A stretch of DNA of 64,000 nucleotides from Nocardia caishijiensis NBRC 108228 (GTDB lineage: Bacteria; Actinomycetota; Actinomycetes; Mycobacteriales; Mycobacteriaceae): positions 124,001 to 188,000 of the forward strand of contig NZ_BDBE01000038.1 in the NCBI RefSeq assembly GCF_001612825.1. Direction: 5' to 3'. Every line of letters begins with the position of its first letter. The stretch's first letter is position 1. Both the position numbers and the translations under genes were made by a program. Below the pieces are notes generated by a model. The model did not search any database, was not told the origin of the DNA, and saw only the letters and a list, made by a program, of their open reading frames with translations. Shown here piece by piece: positions 33,508-42,795 of this stretch.

Positions 33508-33545
33508 CATCGCGGCTCGCGTCAGCACGCCGACCAGCCACCCCA

Positions 33546-33570
33546 GGCACCGACCGCACAGGTCGGTGCC
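33546..33570. terminator. Hairpin terminator between convergent genes
   Basis: GGCACCGACC (33546-33555) pairs perfectly with GGTCGGTGCC (33561-33570) around a GCACA loop, in the gap between the oxidoreductase and the AraC-type gene, which face each other. Confidence 0.6.
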
Positions 33571-33599
33571 GGTGGTCGCCGTCGGGCCGCCGCCGACCA

Positions 33600-34784
33600 T
33601 CAGAGCGCGCTTCGGGTGGTGTGTGCGAGTGCCCGACGGTCACAGTGGGCGGCGAGCGCGTCGCGACGTCGCGCGGTCCGGTACGCGGCGGGTGTGACAC
33701 CGTATTCGGCCCGAAAGGCTCGGGAGAACTGATCGGCCGTGCGGAATCCGCAGGTCTCGGCGATCTCGCGGATACTGCGTGAGTTCTCGCCGAGCGCGGT
33801 CGCCGCGTCCACCAGCCTGCGGGTGCGGATGAGCCCGGCCACCGACAGCCCCTGCAACTCGAAGGCACGGAACAGCGTCCTTCTGCTCACATGCAGAAGT
33901 TGCGCCACCGCGTCGGGGTTCATGCCCGGGTCGGTGAAGCCGCGATCGATGATGTCGATCGCGCGGCGCCGCAGATATTCTTCCGCCGACATCTCGATCG
34001 CGGCGCCCGCCAGGTCGCGTTCCAGCAGCGCCACCACGGCCGAACGGAAGACGATCTCGTCGATCCGCGCGGCGATCCCGAGATGCGCGGGACTCGTCGC
34101 GCCACAGGCGAGATCGCGAGCGAGCAGCAGCGCCGCCACCGCGGCACCGGACAGGGCCCACACCTGCCCGCCCGCCGCGGCGGGTTCGAGCCCCCACGCG
34201 GTCAGCGCGCCGATCGAGACGTAGAGGTGCAGCACGTCGACGGCGGCCGCGTCCCCCCGCGACAGCACCGATCGGAAGGGCCGGTCGAGGCAGATCGCGA
34301 ATGCTTGCCCCGGCGCCGCGATGGCACGCGAGCCCCGCTGTTCGAGGGCGACCCGACCACCGATCACCAAGCTCAGCTGCAGATATCGCCCATAGTGATC
34401 ATGGTCGGCGTTCCCCTCCCGCTCGGCGGTGATGTTCGAGGTGCGCAGCCGGGCCGCCAGCACCGAGCCCGTACTCGAGGTCCAGAGCGTGGCGGTGAAG
34501 TCCTCGTCGGCCCGCACCCGGCACCCGAAGGCCAGCCGGTTCACGTCGCGTGGCCCGCGCAGTTCGACCCCTCCCCCACCGCCGCGGCCCGCCACGTCGA
34601 GCAGGCACGCGGCTTCACGGCGCCGGGGTTCGCCCACCGATTGCCACGTATCGGGCGAACCAGACAGATCAGGCTCCGCGTCACCGGATCGGCCCTCCGC
34701 ATGTCCGCGTCGCCGCTCGCCGAGCACCTCTCGACCATCGCCCGGCCGCTCATCGGTTTCGTGCACACCAGCATTGATCCGCAT
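33600..34784 (-). CDS. AraC-family transcriptional regulator
   Basis: A 394-residue activator or repressor. The C-terminal 100 residues carry the two AraC helix-turn-helix motifs (PDAVAQLLHVSRRTLFRAFELQ and IREIAETCGFRTADQFSRAFR, then YGVTPAAYR). The N-terminal part has a jelly-roll-like effector domain of the AraC-binding-like type (YLQLSLVIGGRVALEQRG). The first 45 residues are charged and poorly conserved in style, so the true start may be a later codon. The target is unknown; it faces the oxidoreductase and is divergent from the DUF4239 gene. Confidence 0.85.
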   Translation of the reverse strand: MRINAGVHETDERPGDGREVLGERRRGHAEGRSGDAEPDLSGSPDTWQSVGEPRRREAACLLDVAGRGGGGGVELRGPRDVNRLAFGCRVRADEDFTATLWTSSTGSVLAARLRTSNITAEREGNADHDHYGRYLQLSLVIGGRVALEQRGSRAIAAPGQAFAICLDRPFRSVLSRGDAAAVDVLHLYVSIGALTAWGLEPAAAGGQVWALSGAAVAALLLARDLACGATSPAHLGIAARIDEIVFRSAVVALLERDLAGAAIEMSAEEYLRRRAIDIIDRGFTDPGMNPDAVAQLLHVSRRTLFRAFELQGLSVAGLIRTRRLVDAATALGENSRSIREIAETCGFRTADQFSRAFRAEYGVTPAAYRTARRRDALAAHCDRRALAHTTRSAL

Positions 34785-35315
34785 ACCCCACCTCCGCGCC
34801 TGTCCCCGATAGCTCGACCGTGCCGATAACTCCCAAGCTGCGAAAACACAAGCATAACAGGAGAACTCGCGTTCCGATCCGGCTTATCGGGCACCAGCTC
34901 ACACAACGCACGCACCCTGATCTTCCGTGCCATCTTCACCGGAAAACCGTGCCAAAACCGCACGGACCGACGTGCCGCCCGTACGTCGGCAACCTGCCTT
35001 CGGCCTGGCGATTCTGTCTCACACGCGCGGCAGGGCAGCTCGTCGAGGCGATAGCTGGACCATTGCACTGATGGTTGCGCTGGGTCTAACGTCGAGATCG
35101 CCCGTCCCCCTTGCAGTTTCGTGACGCTTTCCACCATCCGATCCGACACCGCACCTTCAGCCGCGGCCACTGCCGCCCCGGCGCACACGTCGCCCGGCAG
35201 GAATTCGCCTCGGCCCCAGCCGAACTCGCCAGGTATCCGAATTACCACTTGGCGGGAACATCTGCCTGGATCCACTTCCGGTCACATTCGAAACCCGACG
35301 AAGGATGTCTGAGAC
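34785..35315. other. 531-base intergenic region
   Basis: This spacer between the AraC-type gene and the DUF4239 gene is visibly richer in A and T than its surroundings. I could not identify a gene or repeat in it. It probably carries the two divergent promoters. Confidence 0.5.
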
Positions 35316-36068
35316 ATGCTGTGGGAAGCGCTGCTGTGGGTCGTGTTGATCGCCGGGCTCGCCGGTACGTGCGCGTACTACCTCCGCAGGCGCGGGAAAG
35401 GTCACGACGGTGAATCGGTGAACGAGTCGGTGGGCCAGGTGTTCACCCTCGTCGCCGGTTTGCAGGTGGTGCTCGCCTCGTTCCTGCTCATCGGTCTGCT
35501 CGACACCAACTCCGCCGCCGAGAAGGCGGTCTCGGACGAGGCCGACCGGCTGCTCGCCCTGCAGTGGGCGGGCGATTCACTGCCGGAACCCGCCCGCAGC
35601 ACCATTTCCGCATCCGTGCGGCGCTATACCGGCGAAGTGATCGAGGTGGAGTGGCCCGCCATGACGGCGGCCGAGGAGGTCGACGACACCGCCTGGACCG
35701 AACTCAGCGAGGTCCGCACCGCCATCGCCGCCACACCGGCGGCCGACGAATGGCAACGTTCCCGCCAGATCGCGGCGGCCGACCGGCTGTGGGAGGTCTA
35801 CGAGGCCAGGCAGACCCGGGTGGAAGCGGCGGGCAGCACGCTGTCGCCGATGATGTGGGTGGCCTTGATGCTCGGCGCGCTGCTGTCGATCGGGCTGTCG
35901 CTGCTGTTCGCGGGTACGAGCGCGCGGGTGCACGTGGTGGTCGTCGCGAGCTTCGCCGCCGTGGTGACCTTCATGATCTACACGATCTATCAGTTGCAGA
36001 ACCCCTACGGGCGGGCCGCGAAGATCGGTCCGGACGCCTTCACCACGGTTCTGGGTCAGCTCACGTGA
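35316..36068 (+). CDS. DUF4239 membrane protein
   Basis: A 250-residue membrane protein of the bestrophin-like DUF4239 family. An N-terminal membrane segment (ALLWVVLIAGLAGTCAYY) is followed by a second (VFTLVAGLQVVLASFLLIGLL), a cytoplasmic helical region of about 120 residues, and two further segments (MMWVALMLGALLSIGLSLLFAG and VVVVASFAAVVTFMIYTIY). No enzymatic motif is present; family members may be channels. Its stop overlaps a GTG of the next gene (GTGA), so the two are cotranscribed and translationally coupled. Confidence 0.88.
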   Translation: MLWEALLWVVLIAGLAGTCAYYLRRRGKGHDGESVNESVGQVFTLVAGLQVVLASFLLIGLLDTNSAAEKAVSDEADRLLALQWAGDSLPEPARSTISASVRRYTGEVIEVEWPAMTAAEEVDDTAWTELSEVRTAIAATPAADEWQRSRQIAAADRLWEVYEARQTRVEAAGSTLSPMMWVALMLGALLSIGLSLLFAGTSARVHVVVVASFAAVVTFMIYTIYQLQNPYGRAAKIGPDAFTTVLGQLT

Positions 36069-37084
36069 GAACACCGATGCGCACGGGATTCTGCGCGATA
36101 GCGGTGGGTGCCAGCCTGTGGCTGCCGGGTGCGGTCGACGCCGCACCCGGATTGCCGTTCGTTCCCGGCGCCGATCCGGGCGACGGAATCCGGCCGGACC
36201 GACCGTCCACGGACATCCGGATCCCCTCGCCGGTCGACAAGCACCCCACGGCCCCGATCGACGAGCGTCCGACAGCCCCGCCACGTCCGCGGACGCCGCA
36301 CACACCCGCGGCGCCCGAAGTCGCCGCCCCGGAACCGGACAGTGACGCGCAAGGCCCGCCGGGCCCGAAGGGCCCACGCGCCCAGATCATCATCCCGGGG
36401 CCCGCACCCAGACGCGACGCTCCCCCCGCACCTCCGTCGCCACCCCCCGCACCTCCGCCTGCCCCGACCACCACGCCCACGCCCGTTGTACCCGAGCTCG
36501 GTCCCGTGCCGGAACCACCGCCGCTCCCGCAACCCGCCCCACCGAACCCTGGCGACCTGCCGGGAATCCCGGTGCCCCCCGAACCCCCGCACCCCGAGCC
36601 CGGGATGCCCTTGGGCCCCGTTCCGGTACCCCCTCCCGACCTCCTCCCGCCACCGGCACCCGCCCCACCCGACATACCACCACCGGCACCCGCCCCGATG
36701 GACATACCCCCACCCGCACCGGCGCCGTTCGACATCCCGGCCCCGGCACTCCCCCACCCGGACCCACCACCGGCGCCCGCCCCGATACCCCCGCCACCAC
36801 CGGATGTGCCGGACCCCCCGGCACCCGCGCCACCACAACAGGCACCCGCACTCCCCGCACCACCGGCTCGCGCCGAACCACCCAGCCCCAGCTCCCCGAC
36901 CAGTCCGCCGCCGTCGACAGCCCCGACAAGGTCACCGATGAAGATCCCGGTCTCGCGAGAACGAGAACCCGAGGTCGTCGACGCGCGCCCGGTCGTCGAG
37001 GAGCAACGACGATGGGCGCTGGCGATCCTGCTGCTCGTGATCGGCAGCGCCGGTGCGGCCAGAGCCACAACGCGCCGCTCCTGA
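36065..37084 (+). CDS. Secreted proline-rich protein with C-terminal membrane anchor
   Basis: A 339-residue protein with a signal peptide (about residues 1-27, ending VDAAPG), a central region of about 240 residues made of Pro, Ala, Glu and Asp in short repeats such as PPPAPAPPDI, PPPAPAPMDI and PPPAPAPFDI, and a C-terminal hydrophobic segment WALAILLLVIGSAGAARA followed by a basic tail. This is a cell-wall-spanning or rod-like anchor layout. The GTG at 36065 overlaps the DUF4239 stop. An ATG at 36077 would also leave a signal peptide. Function unknown; it may link a membrane partner (DUF4239) to the wall. Confidence 0.82.
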   Translation: MRTPMRTGFCAIAVGASLWLPGAVDAAPGLPFVPGADPGDGIRPDRPSTDIRIPSPVDKHPTAPIDERPTAPPRPRTPHTPAAPEVAAPEPDSDAQGPPGPKGPRAQIIIPGPAPRRDAPPAPPSPPPAPPPAPTTTPTPVVPELGPVPEPPPLPQPAPPNPGDLPGIPVPPEPPHPEPGMPLGPVPVPPPDLLPPPAPAPPDIPPPAPAPMDIPPPAPAPFDIPAPALPHPDPPPAPAPIPPPPPDVPDPPAPAPPQQAPALPAPPARAEPPSPSSPTSPPPSTAPTRSPMKIPVSREREPEVVDARPVVEEQRRWALAILLLVIGSAGAARATTRRS

Positions 37085-37114
37085 CCCGGCATCACCGCAC
37101 AACCCCCGAAACGA

Positions 37115-37153
37115 CAATCGCCGCAATCCTGTTCAACAGGATTGCGGCGATTG
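37115..37153. terminator. Strong bidirectional hairpin terminator
   Basis: A perfect 17-bp inverted repeat (37115-37131 with 37137-37153; CAATCGCCGCAATCCTG and its complement) with a TTCAA loop lies between the convergent proline-rich gene and ctaF. Confidence 0.8.
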
Positions 37154-37164
37154 TGCGTAGCGCG

Positions 37165-37581
37165 TCAGTGCTTCTCGACGCCCAGGTAGTACTCGAAGAC
37201 CAGACCGGCGGCAGCGGCGAGGACCAGCGCCACACCGAGACCGATCAGCCAGAACTGGAAGAACGCCAGGCCAAGCGCCGTCACCGAACCAGCGGCGGCC
37301 AGCGTGATGGGCCAGAAGCTGCCGGGCGAGAAGAAGCCCAGGTCGCCCGCACCGTCGACGATCTCGGCGTCCTCGAAGTCCTCGGGCCGCAGGTCGATGC
37401 GGCGGGCGACGAACCGGAAGTAGGTGCCGATGATCAGCGACAGGCCCGCGGTCAGCACGATCGCGGTGGTACCGGCCCACTCGATGCCGGTGCGCGACTG
37501 CGCGGTGAAGAAGCCGTAGACGATGCCCACCAGGATGAAGAACGCCGTGAGCAGTTCGAAGATCCGTGCTTCGATCCTCAT
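37165..37581 (-). CDS. ctaF: Cytochrome c oxidase subunit IV (actinobacterial)
   Basis: A 138-residue accessory subunit of the aa3 oxidase, unique to Actinobacteria. It has four hydrophobic segments: FELLTAFFILVGIVYGFF, TAIVLTAGLSLIIGTYF, LAAAGSVTALGLAFFQFWL and ALVLAAAAGLVFEYY. It follows ctaC by 10 bases in the same direction, so the two genes form an operon. The protein sits on subunits I and III in the mycobacterial supercomplex structure. Confidence 0.94.
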   Translation of the reverse strand: MRIEARIFELLTAFFILVGIVYGFFTAQSRTGIEWAGTTAIVLTAGLSLIIGTYFRFVARRIDLRPEDFEDAEIVDGAGDLGFFSPGSFWPITLAAAGSVTALGLAFFQFWLIGLGVALVLAAAAGLVFEYYLGVEKH

Positions 37582-37591
37582 ATCAGAATCC

Positions 37592-38686
37592 TCACTTGCT
37601 CTCGTTCACCGAAGCGCTCTTGATATCGCGCTTGGTGTTGAAGGGGTACGTGGAGGTGGCCACCGGGGACTCGCCGATCGCCTCGAGGGCCTGACCGTTG
37701 GTCTTGCCGTCGATACGCGCCTGCAGGTACTGGGCGAACTTCTCCGGCGAGACCGCGCGGACCTCGAAGTTCATCATCGAGTGGTAGGTGCCGCACATCT
37801 CGGCGCAGCGGCCGACGAACGCGCCTTCCTTCTCGATCTCGGAGATCTGGAAGACGTTGTCGGACTGGTTTTCCTTCGGGTTCGGCATCACGTCGCGCTT
37901 GAACATGAACTCCGGCACCCAGAAGGCGTGGATCACGTCGGCGGCGGCGAGCTGGAACTCGATGCGCTTACCGGTCGGCAGCACCAGGATCGGGATCTCG
38001 GTGCTGGAACCGACGGTCTCGACCTTGTCGTAGTGCAGGTACGAGAGGATGTCGTTGGCAGGCTTGCCGTGGACCGGGCCCGGCTGCTTGAGGCCGTGCT
38101 CGCCCTCGCGCTCCTCGTACGCCCGCAGCTGCTCCTCGTTGACGAGCTCGCGTTCGGTGTCGATGCCGTTCCAGGTGAGGCCGCCCACGTTGGCCACGTT
38201 GCGGTAGCCGAACTTCCAGTTCCACTGGAAGGCGGTCACGTCGACGGTGACGTCCGGGTTGTCGGTCTTCTCGTGCACGTAGTTCTGCACGACGACGGTG
38301 AAGTAGAACAGCACCGCGATGATCACGAACGGGATCGCGGTGTAGGTCAGTTCCAGCGACACGTTGTAGCCCGTCTGGCGCGGGAACTCCGGGGAGTCCT
38401 TGCGCTTGCGGTGCATGATGACGGTCCAGAAGGTCAGACCCCACACCAGCACGCCCATGGCGAGTGCGGCCAGGACCGACCAGGTCCACAGCTCCCGCAT
38501 CCGGGTTGCCTGCGGCGTGATGCCCGAGGGCCAGCCGAACCGCAGCCAAACATTGTCGATCGAGCAGCCCGAGACCAGGAGAGCAGTCATCCCCAAGGAC
38601 ACCGCCAGCCCGGCCCGCCGAAGGATACGGCCCTGCCGACCCCGAACGGGTCGAGCCCCGATCTCTTCGCTCGCCTTGTGCGCCAC
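37592..38686 (-). CDS. ctaC: Cytochrome c oxidase subunit II
   Basis: A 364-residue lipoprotein with two membrane helices and a CuA domain. The signal ends in a lipobox SGCS (Cys at about residue 41), and the helices are at about 64-90 and 106-130. CuA ligands are visible in HAFWVPEF and in CAEMCGTYH plus MMNF near the C-terminus. It takes electrons from QcrC and passes them to subunit I. GTG 38686 is preferred over GTG 38692 because AGGAAGG lies seven bases upstream of it; the frame beyond is open but not conserved. Subunit I (ctaD) is not in this window. Confidence 0.95.
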   Translation of the reverse strand: MAHKASEEIGARPVRGRQGRILRRAGLAVSLGMTALLVSGCSIDNVWLRFGWPSGITPQATRMRELWTWSVLAALAMGVLVWGLTFWTVIMHRKRKDSPEFPRQTGYNVSLELTYTAIPFVIIAVLFYFTVVVQNYVHEKTDNPDVTVDVTAFQWNWKFGYRNVANVGGLTWNGIDTERELVNEEQLRAYEEREGEHGLKQPGPVHGKPANDILSYLHYDKVETVGSSTEIPILVLPTGKRIEFQLAAADVIHAFWVPEFMFKRDVMPNPKENQSDNVFQISEIEKEGAFVGRCAEMCGTYHSMMNFEVRAVSPEKFAQYLQARIDGKTNGQALEAIGESPVATSTYPFNTKRDIKSASVNESK

Positions 38687-39175
38687 GCTCACGCCTTCCT
38701 GGTCGCTACACATTCCGACACTTTGCGTCTTCGGGGCCGCGATCCGCCCGTCCGACACGATTTCCAGCACGTTTCGGTCCGTCCCGAGTATCGCCGCCGC
38801 GAGGCGTGCACACCTGAGAAGGACCTGAGTACTACGCAGCGTAGACCAAAGCGGGCGCTGTCTTGTCGCGGGGTCGGATTCGACACTCCGCCTTGATCCG
38901 ACGGGACCGCGCGACCTGCGGTTCTGCTGCCCGGCCGGTCTGATCAATGGACGCGCCAACCGCCGCACCGGCTTTCACCCTCGACCAGGCACGCCCATAA
39001 CGGGGAGCGAGAGATGCCGTCACCGGGCGACGAAAGTATGGTGAGGACGTTGAAGTACAACGCGATGTCGAGAACTACATTGCATTGCAACTCGGGCGAG
39101 AGCCCAGTTCTGATCCCTGCCAGACGCTCGAGCGCACCTACCGCGCTCCATCCCAGAGACGAGGTTGCCGACACC
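38687..39175. promoter_or_regulatory. Divergent ctaC/asnB control region with a palindrome
   Basis: The 489-base spacer contains both promoters. At 38834-38846 an interrupted palindrome CTACGC-A-GCGTAG could be an operator; it is about 150 bases before the ctaC start. I could not assign it to a regulator family. Confidence 0.35.
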
Positions 39176-41152
39176 GTGTGCGGACTGCTCGGATTCCTGA
39201 CAGCTGATGCGGCGACGACCGAGGTGGTCGATCAGGTCTACGACGCCCTGCACTGCCAGCGCCACCGCGGCCCCGATGAGAAGGGCACCTGGCACGACGA
39301 TCACATGATCTTCGGCTTCAACCGCCTCTCCATCATCGATATCGAGCACTCGCACCAGCCGCTGCGCTGGGGCCCCGCGGACAACCCGCAGCGCTACGCG
39401 ATGACCTTCAACGGCGAGATCTACAACTACCTCGAACTGCGCGAACAGCTGGCCGCCGAGCACGGCCCCGAGTTCCCCGAGGGCAAGATCTTCGCCACCG
39501 ACGGCGACGGCGAGTCGATCGTGGCCGCCTTCCACTTCTGGGGCCCTGAGGCCGTACGGAAGCTGCGCGGCATGTTCGCGTTCGCGATCTGGGACACCGA
39601 GACCCAGGAGCTGTTCCTGGCCCGCGACCCGTTCGGTATCAAGCCGCTGTTCTACGCCACCGGCCCCGGCGGCACCGCGTTCGCCAGCGAGAAGAAGAGC
39701 GTCCTCGAACTGCTGAGCCCGCTCGGCCTCTCCGATGAGCTCGATCCGCGCGCCCTCGAGCACTACACCGTGCTGCAGTACGTGCCCGAGCCCGAGTCGC
39801 TGCACAAGAACATCCGTCGTCTCGAATCGGGCACCTACGCCACGGTGCGGGTGGGCCAGGAGCCGAAGGCCACCCGCTATTTCCGTCCCGACTTCCGGGT
39901 GCGCCCGTTCGCCCAGGGCGCCGAGCAGGCGCGCTACGCCGAGATCGCCGCTGCCCTCGAGGACTCCGTCGCCAAGCACATGCGTGCCGATGTCACCGTC
40001 GGGTCGTTCCTGTCCGGCGGCATCGACTCCACCGCCATCGCCGCGCTGGCCATGCGCCACAACCCGAAGCTCATCACCTTCACCACCGGCTTCGAGCGCG
40101 AGGGCTACTCCGAGGTCGACGTAGCCGCCGAGAGTGCCGAGCTGATCGGCGCACGCCACATCGTGAAGGTGGTCTCCCCCGCCGAGTTCGCCGCCGCCAT
40201 CCCCGAGATCGTCTGGTACCTCGACGACCCGGTCGCCGATCCGGCCCTCGTCCCGCTGTACTTCGTGGCCAAGGAAGCCCGCAAGCACGTCAAGGTCGTG
40301 CTGTCCGGTGAAGGCGCCGACGAACTGTTCGGCGGCTACACCATCTACCGGGAACCGTTGTCGCTCAAGCCTTTCGAGTACCTGCCCGCCGGAGTGCGCA
40401 AGCTCGTCGGCAAGCTGGGCGACCGCATCCCCGACGGCAAGCGCGGTAAGTCGCTGCTGCAGCGCGGCTCGCTCACCCTCGAGGACCGCTACTACGGCAA
40501 TGCCCGCAGCTTCAACGATGCCCAGCTGCGTTCGGTGCTGCGTGAGTTCCGCCCGGAATGGACCCACCAGGACGTCACCGCGCCGATCTACGCCCAGTCC
40601 AGGGGCTGGGATCCGGTCGCGCGCATGCAGCACCTGGACCTGTTCACCTGGTTGCGCGGCGACATCCTGGTCAAGGCCGACAAGATGACCATGGCCAACT
40701 CCCTGGAACTGCGCGTGCCGTTCCTGGACAACGAGGTGATGCGCGTCGCCCAGGGCGTCCCCTACGACCAGAAGATCACCAAGGAAACCTCGAAGTACGC
40801 GCTGCGTCAGGCTCTGGACGGCATCGTCCCCGACCACGTCCTCAACCGCGCCAAGCTCGGCTTCCCGGTCCCCCTGCGCCACTGGCTGCGCGGCACCGAA
40901 CTCTACGACTGGGCCGAAACCCAGATCGCCGAGTCCCAGACCGACCACCTGCTGAACAAGCAGGCCGTCCTCCAGATGCTGCGTGACCACAAGGCGGGCG
41001 TCTCCGACCACAGTCGCCGCCTGTGGACCCTTTTGGTCTTCATGGTCTGGCACGGCATCTTCGTCGAAGACCGCATCAAGCCAGAAATCCAGGAACCGAC
41101 CTACCCCGTCCGGCCCGCCTCCCCGAATATTCAGCCGGACGTAAGTGCGTAA
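39176..41152 (+). CDS. asnB: Glutamine-dependent asparagine synthetase-like amidotransferase (LtsA type)
   Basis: A 658-residue two-domain enzyme. The start is fixed by the Ntn glutaminase nucleophile: the GTG at 39176 is followed directly by Cys (MCGLLGF after Met removal). Motifs FNGEIYNY, GDGESI and RGPDEKG mark the glutaminase domain, and SGGIDSTAIAAL and EGADELFGGY mark the PP-loop synthetase domain. In Corynebacterium and mycobacteria the enzyme of this type (LtsA/AsnB) amidates the mDAP of peptidoglycan precursors, which affects lysozyme resistance and cross-linking. Length matches that family (about 650). Confidence 0.93.
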   Translation: MCGLLGFLTADAATTEVVDQVYDALHCQRHRGPDEKGTWHDDHMIFGFNRLSIIDIEHSHQPLRWGPADNPQRYAMTFNGEIYNYLELREQLAAEHGPEFPEGKIFATDGDGESIVAAFHFWGPEAVRKLRGMFAFAIWDTETQELFLARDPFGIKPLFYATGPGGTAFASEKKSVLELLSPLGLSDELDPRALEHYTVLQYVPEPESLHKNIRRLESGTYATVRVGQEPKATRYFRPDFRVRPFAQGAEQARYAEIAAALEDSVAKHMRADVTVGSFLSGGIDSTAIAALAMRHNPKLITFTTGFEREGYSEVDVAAESAELIGARHIVKVVSPAEFAAAIPEIVWYLDDPVADPALVPLYFVAKEARKHVKVVLSGEGADELFGGYTIYREPLSLKPFEYLPAGVRKLVGKLGDRIPDGKRGKSLLQRGSLTLEDRYYGNARSFNDAQLRSVLREFRPEWTHQDVTAPIYAQSRGWDPVARMQHLDLFTWLRGDILVKADKMTMANSLELRVPFLDNEVMRVAQGVPYDQKITKETSKYALRQALDGIVPDHVLNRAKLGFPVPLRHWLRGTELYDWAETQIAESQTDHLLNKQAVLQMLRDHKAGVSDHSRRLWTLLVFMVWHGIFVEDRIKPEIQEPTYPVRPASPNIQPDVSA

Positions 41153-41174
41153 CACCTGATCGACCGGGCCGCCG

Positions 41175-41207
41175 GTCGGGAACGATCACGTCTTGGGCGT
41201 TCCCGAC
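41175..41207. terminator. Hairpin terminator between asnB and adoK
   Basis: GTCGGGAACG (41175-41184) pairs with CGTTCCCGAC (41198-41207) around a 13-base loop in the gap between the two convergent genes. Confidence 0.6.
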
Positions 41208-41294
41208 GAGTTACCCATGTCGTCACGAAATCAGTTGTTGCGCCTCGGCCCCCGAGGTGCCATCAGCCACCCGGGGGCTCAGCCCTACCGTGCT

Positions 41295-42263
41295 CTAGAG
41301 GAGGACGGACAGGTCGTCGGCGGCCTCGGGGCCGTAGGCCTTGGTGAGGCGTTCGAGGGCGTCCTCGGTGTTGAGAGTCCATTCCTGGGTGCCGGTGGTT
41401 TCCAGGACGAGGACGGCGATGAGGGAGCCGAGCTGGGCGGCGCGCTCCAGGCTCAGGCCCGCGCGGTGGGCGGTGAGGAAGCCCGCGCGGAAACCGTCGC
41501 CGACACCGGTCGGGTCGACCTTGCTCAGCTCGGGAACCACACCGACGCGGACCTCGGTGCCGTCGGTGTCGACCACGAGCACACCCTCGGCGCCGAGGGT
41601 GGTGACCCGGATGCCGACCTTGGCGGTGATCTCGGCTTCGCTCAGCCCGGTCTTGGACTGCAGCAGCGCCCACTCGTACTTGTTGGTGAACAGGTACGCG
41701 GCGCCGTCGACGAGTTCGGCGGCCTGCTCGCCGTCGAGGCGGGCCAGCTGCTGCGACGGGTCGGCCGCGTACGGGATGCCCTGCGCCTTGGCCTGGCGGG
41801 TGTGGGCGATCATCGCCTCGGGGTCGTTCGCCCCGACCAGCACCAGATCCACCGAGTGCTCGGCGGCGATCGCGGCGATGTCGATCTCGCGCGCCTCACT
41901 CATGGCGCCGGGGTAGAACGACGCGATCTGGGCCATCGTCTCGTCGGTGGTGCACACGAAGCGGGCCGTGTGGGACTTGCTCGACACGTGCACGGCCGAG
42001 CAGTCGACCCCGTTGTCCTCCAACCACTTCCGGTATTCGGCGAAGTCGGCGCCGACCGCGCCGACGAGCAGCGGACGCTGCTTCAGCAGGCCCATCGCGT
42101 AGGCGATGTTGCCCGCGACGCCGCCGCGGCGGATCTGCAGATCGTCGACGAGGAAACTCAGCGACACATGGTCGAGCTGATCGGCGAGCAGCGCATCGGC
42201 GAATTTGCCGGGGAAACGCATGAGGTGGTCGGTGGCGATGGACGCGGACACGGCTACAGACAC
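41295..42263 (-). CDS. adoK: Adenosine kinase (PfkB family, CbhK/AdoK)
   Basis: A 322-residue PfkB-type kinase that phosphorylates adenosine to AMP, in the position of the mycobacterial AdoK gene. Family marks: GGVAGNIAYAMGLL near residue 46, the DPSQQLARL segment and the catalytic-base motif DPTGVGDGFRAGF near residue 250. The mycobacterial enzyme resembles ribokinase more than eukaryotic adenosine kinases. The start is GTG 42263 with AAGGGG upstream. It converges with asnB and lies downstream of erpA, from which it is separated by a terminator. Confidence 0.93.
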   Translation of the reverse strand: MSVAVSASIATDHLMRFPGKFADALLADQLDHVSLSFLVDDLQIRRGGVAGNIAYAMGLLKQRPLLVGAVGADFAEYRKWLEDNGVDCSAVHVSSKSHTARFVCTTDETMAQIASFYPGAMSEAREIDIAAIAAEHSVDLVLVGANDPEAMIAHTRQAKAQGIPYAADPSQQLARLDGEQAAELVDGAAYLFTNKYEWALLQSKTGLSEAEITAKVGIRVTTLGAEGVLVVDTDGTEVRVGVVPELSKVDPTGVGDGFRAGFLTAHRAGLSLERAAQLGSLIAVLVLETTGTQEWTLNTEDALERLTKAYGPEAADDLSVLL

Positions 42264-42303
42264 GAGGCGAAGCCCCTTCGGCGCTAGACGGAAACAAAGA
42301 AGC

Positions 42304-42323
42304 CCGGGATCACCCGATCCCGG
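42304..42323 (-). terminator. Rho-independent terminator of erpA
   Basis: CCGGGATC pairs with GATCCCGG around ACCC (42304-42323). On the minus strand the hairpin is followed by a T-rich run (GCTTCTTTGTTTCC), the hallmark of an intrinsic terminator for erpA, whose stop is 115 bases upstream. Confidence 0.78.
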
Positions 42324-42438
42324 ACCTCAACCGTAGCAAGCGTGACCGCCGGTAGTTCACCTCTTGGTCACCTCGCCGCGTCGCCGCACCGCACGTGAGC
42401 GCGGGTTCACGGAGCCCGCAAACCCGCGGCAGCCGACC

Positions 42439-42795
42439 TCAGTTGAACGAATCGCCGCAGGCGCAAGAACCCGTGGCGTTCGGGTTGTCGATGGTGAAGC
42501 CCTGCTTCTCGATGGTGTCGACGAAGTCGATCGAGGCGCCCTGGATGTAGGGGGCGCTCATGCGGTCGACCGCCAGCTTCACGCCGGAGAACTCGACGAC
42601 GATGTCACCGTCGAGGACGCGGTCGTCGAAGAACAGCTGGTACCGCAGACCGGCACAGCCACCCGGCTGCACGGCGATCCGCAGGGCGAGGTCGTCGCGA
42701 CCTTCCTGGTCGAGCAGCGCCTTCGCCTTGGCGGCGGCAGCGTCGGTCAGCGTCGCACCGTGGGTTTCGGTGGCGGTCTCGTTCTGCACAGTCAT
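42439..42795 (-). CDS. erpA: Iron-sulfur cluster insertion protein, HesB/IscA/ErpA family
   Basis: A 118-residue A-type carrier that accepts and passes Fe-S clusters to target enzymes. The three conserved Cys lie in GGCAGLRY (about residue 47) and the C-terminal GSCACGDSF. The ATG at 42795 has AGGAGT at the right spacing; a GTG two codons upstream would be too close to it. Length equals the mycobacterial protein at the same position (118). It is monocistronic by its own terminator. Confidence 0.92.
   Translation of the reverse strand: MTVQNETATETHGATLTDAAAAKAKALLDQEGRDDLALRIAVQPGGCAGLRYQLFFDDRVLDGDIVVEFSGVKLAVDRMSAPYIQGASIDFVDTIEKQGFTIDNPNATGSCACGDSFN

Noticed and set aside
30580..33600. A very long (over 1000 codons) minus-strand open frame opposite the PhoD-like and FAD-oxidase genes
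   Set aside because: Its composition is that of an antisense shadow; both plus-strand genes have clear signals and motifs.
34820..35071. An 83-codon open frame in the AT-richer spacer
   Set aside because: Its composition is unlike a real protein and it has no start site; treated as non-coding.
36300..36950. The proline-rich region as non-coding repeat DNA
   Set aside because: It is flanked in frame by a good signal peptide and a C-terminal membrane anchor, so it is more likely a real protein segment.
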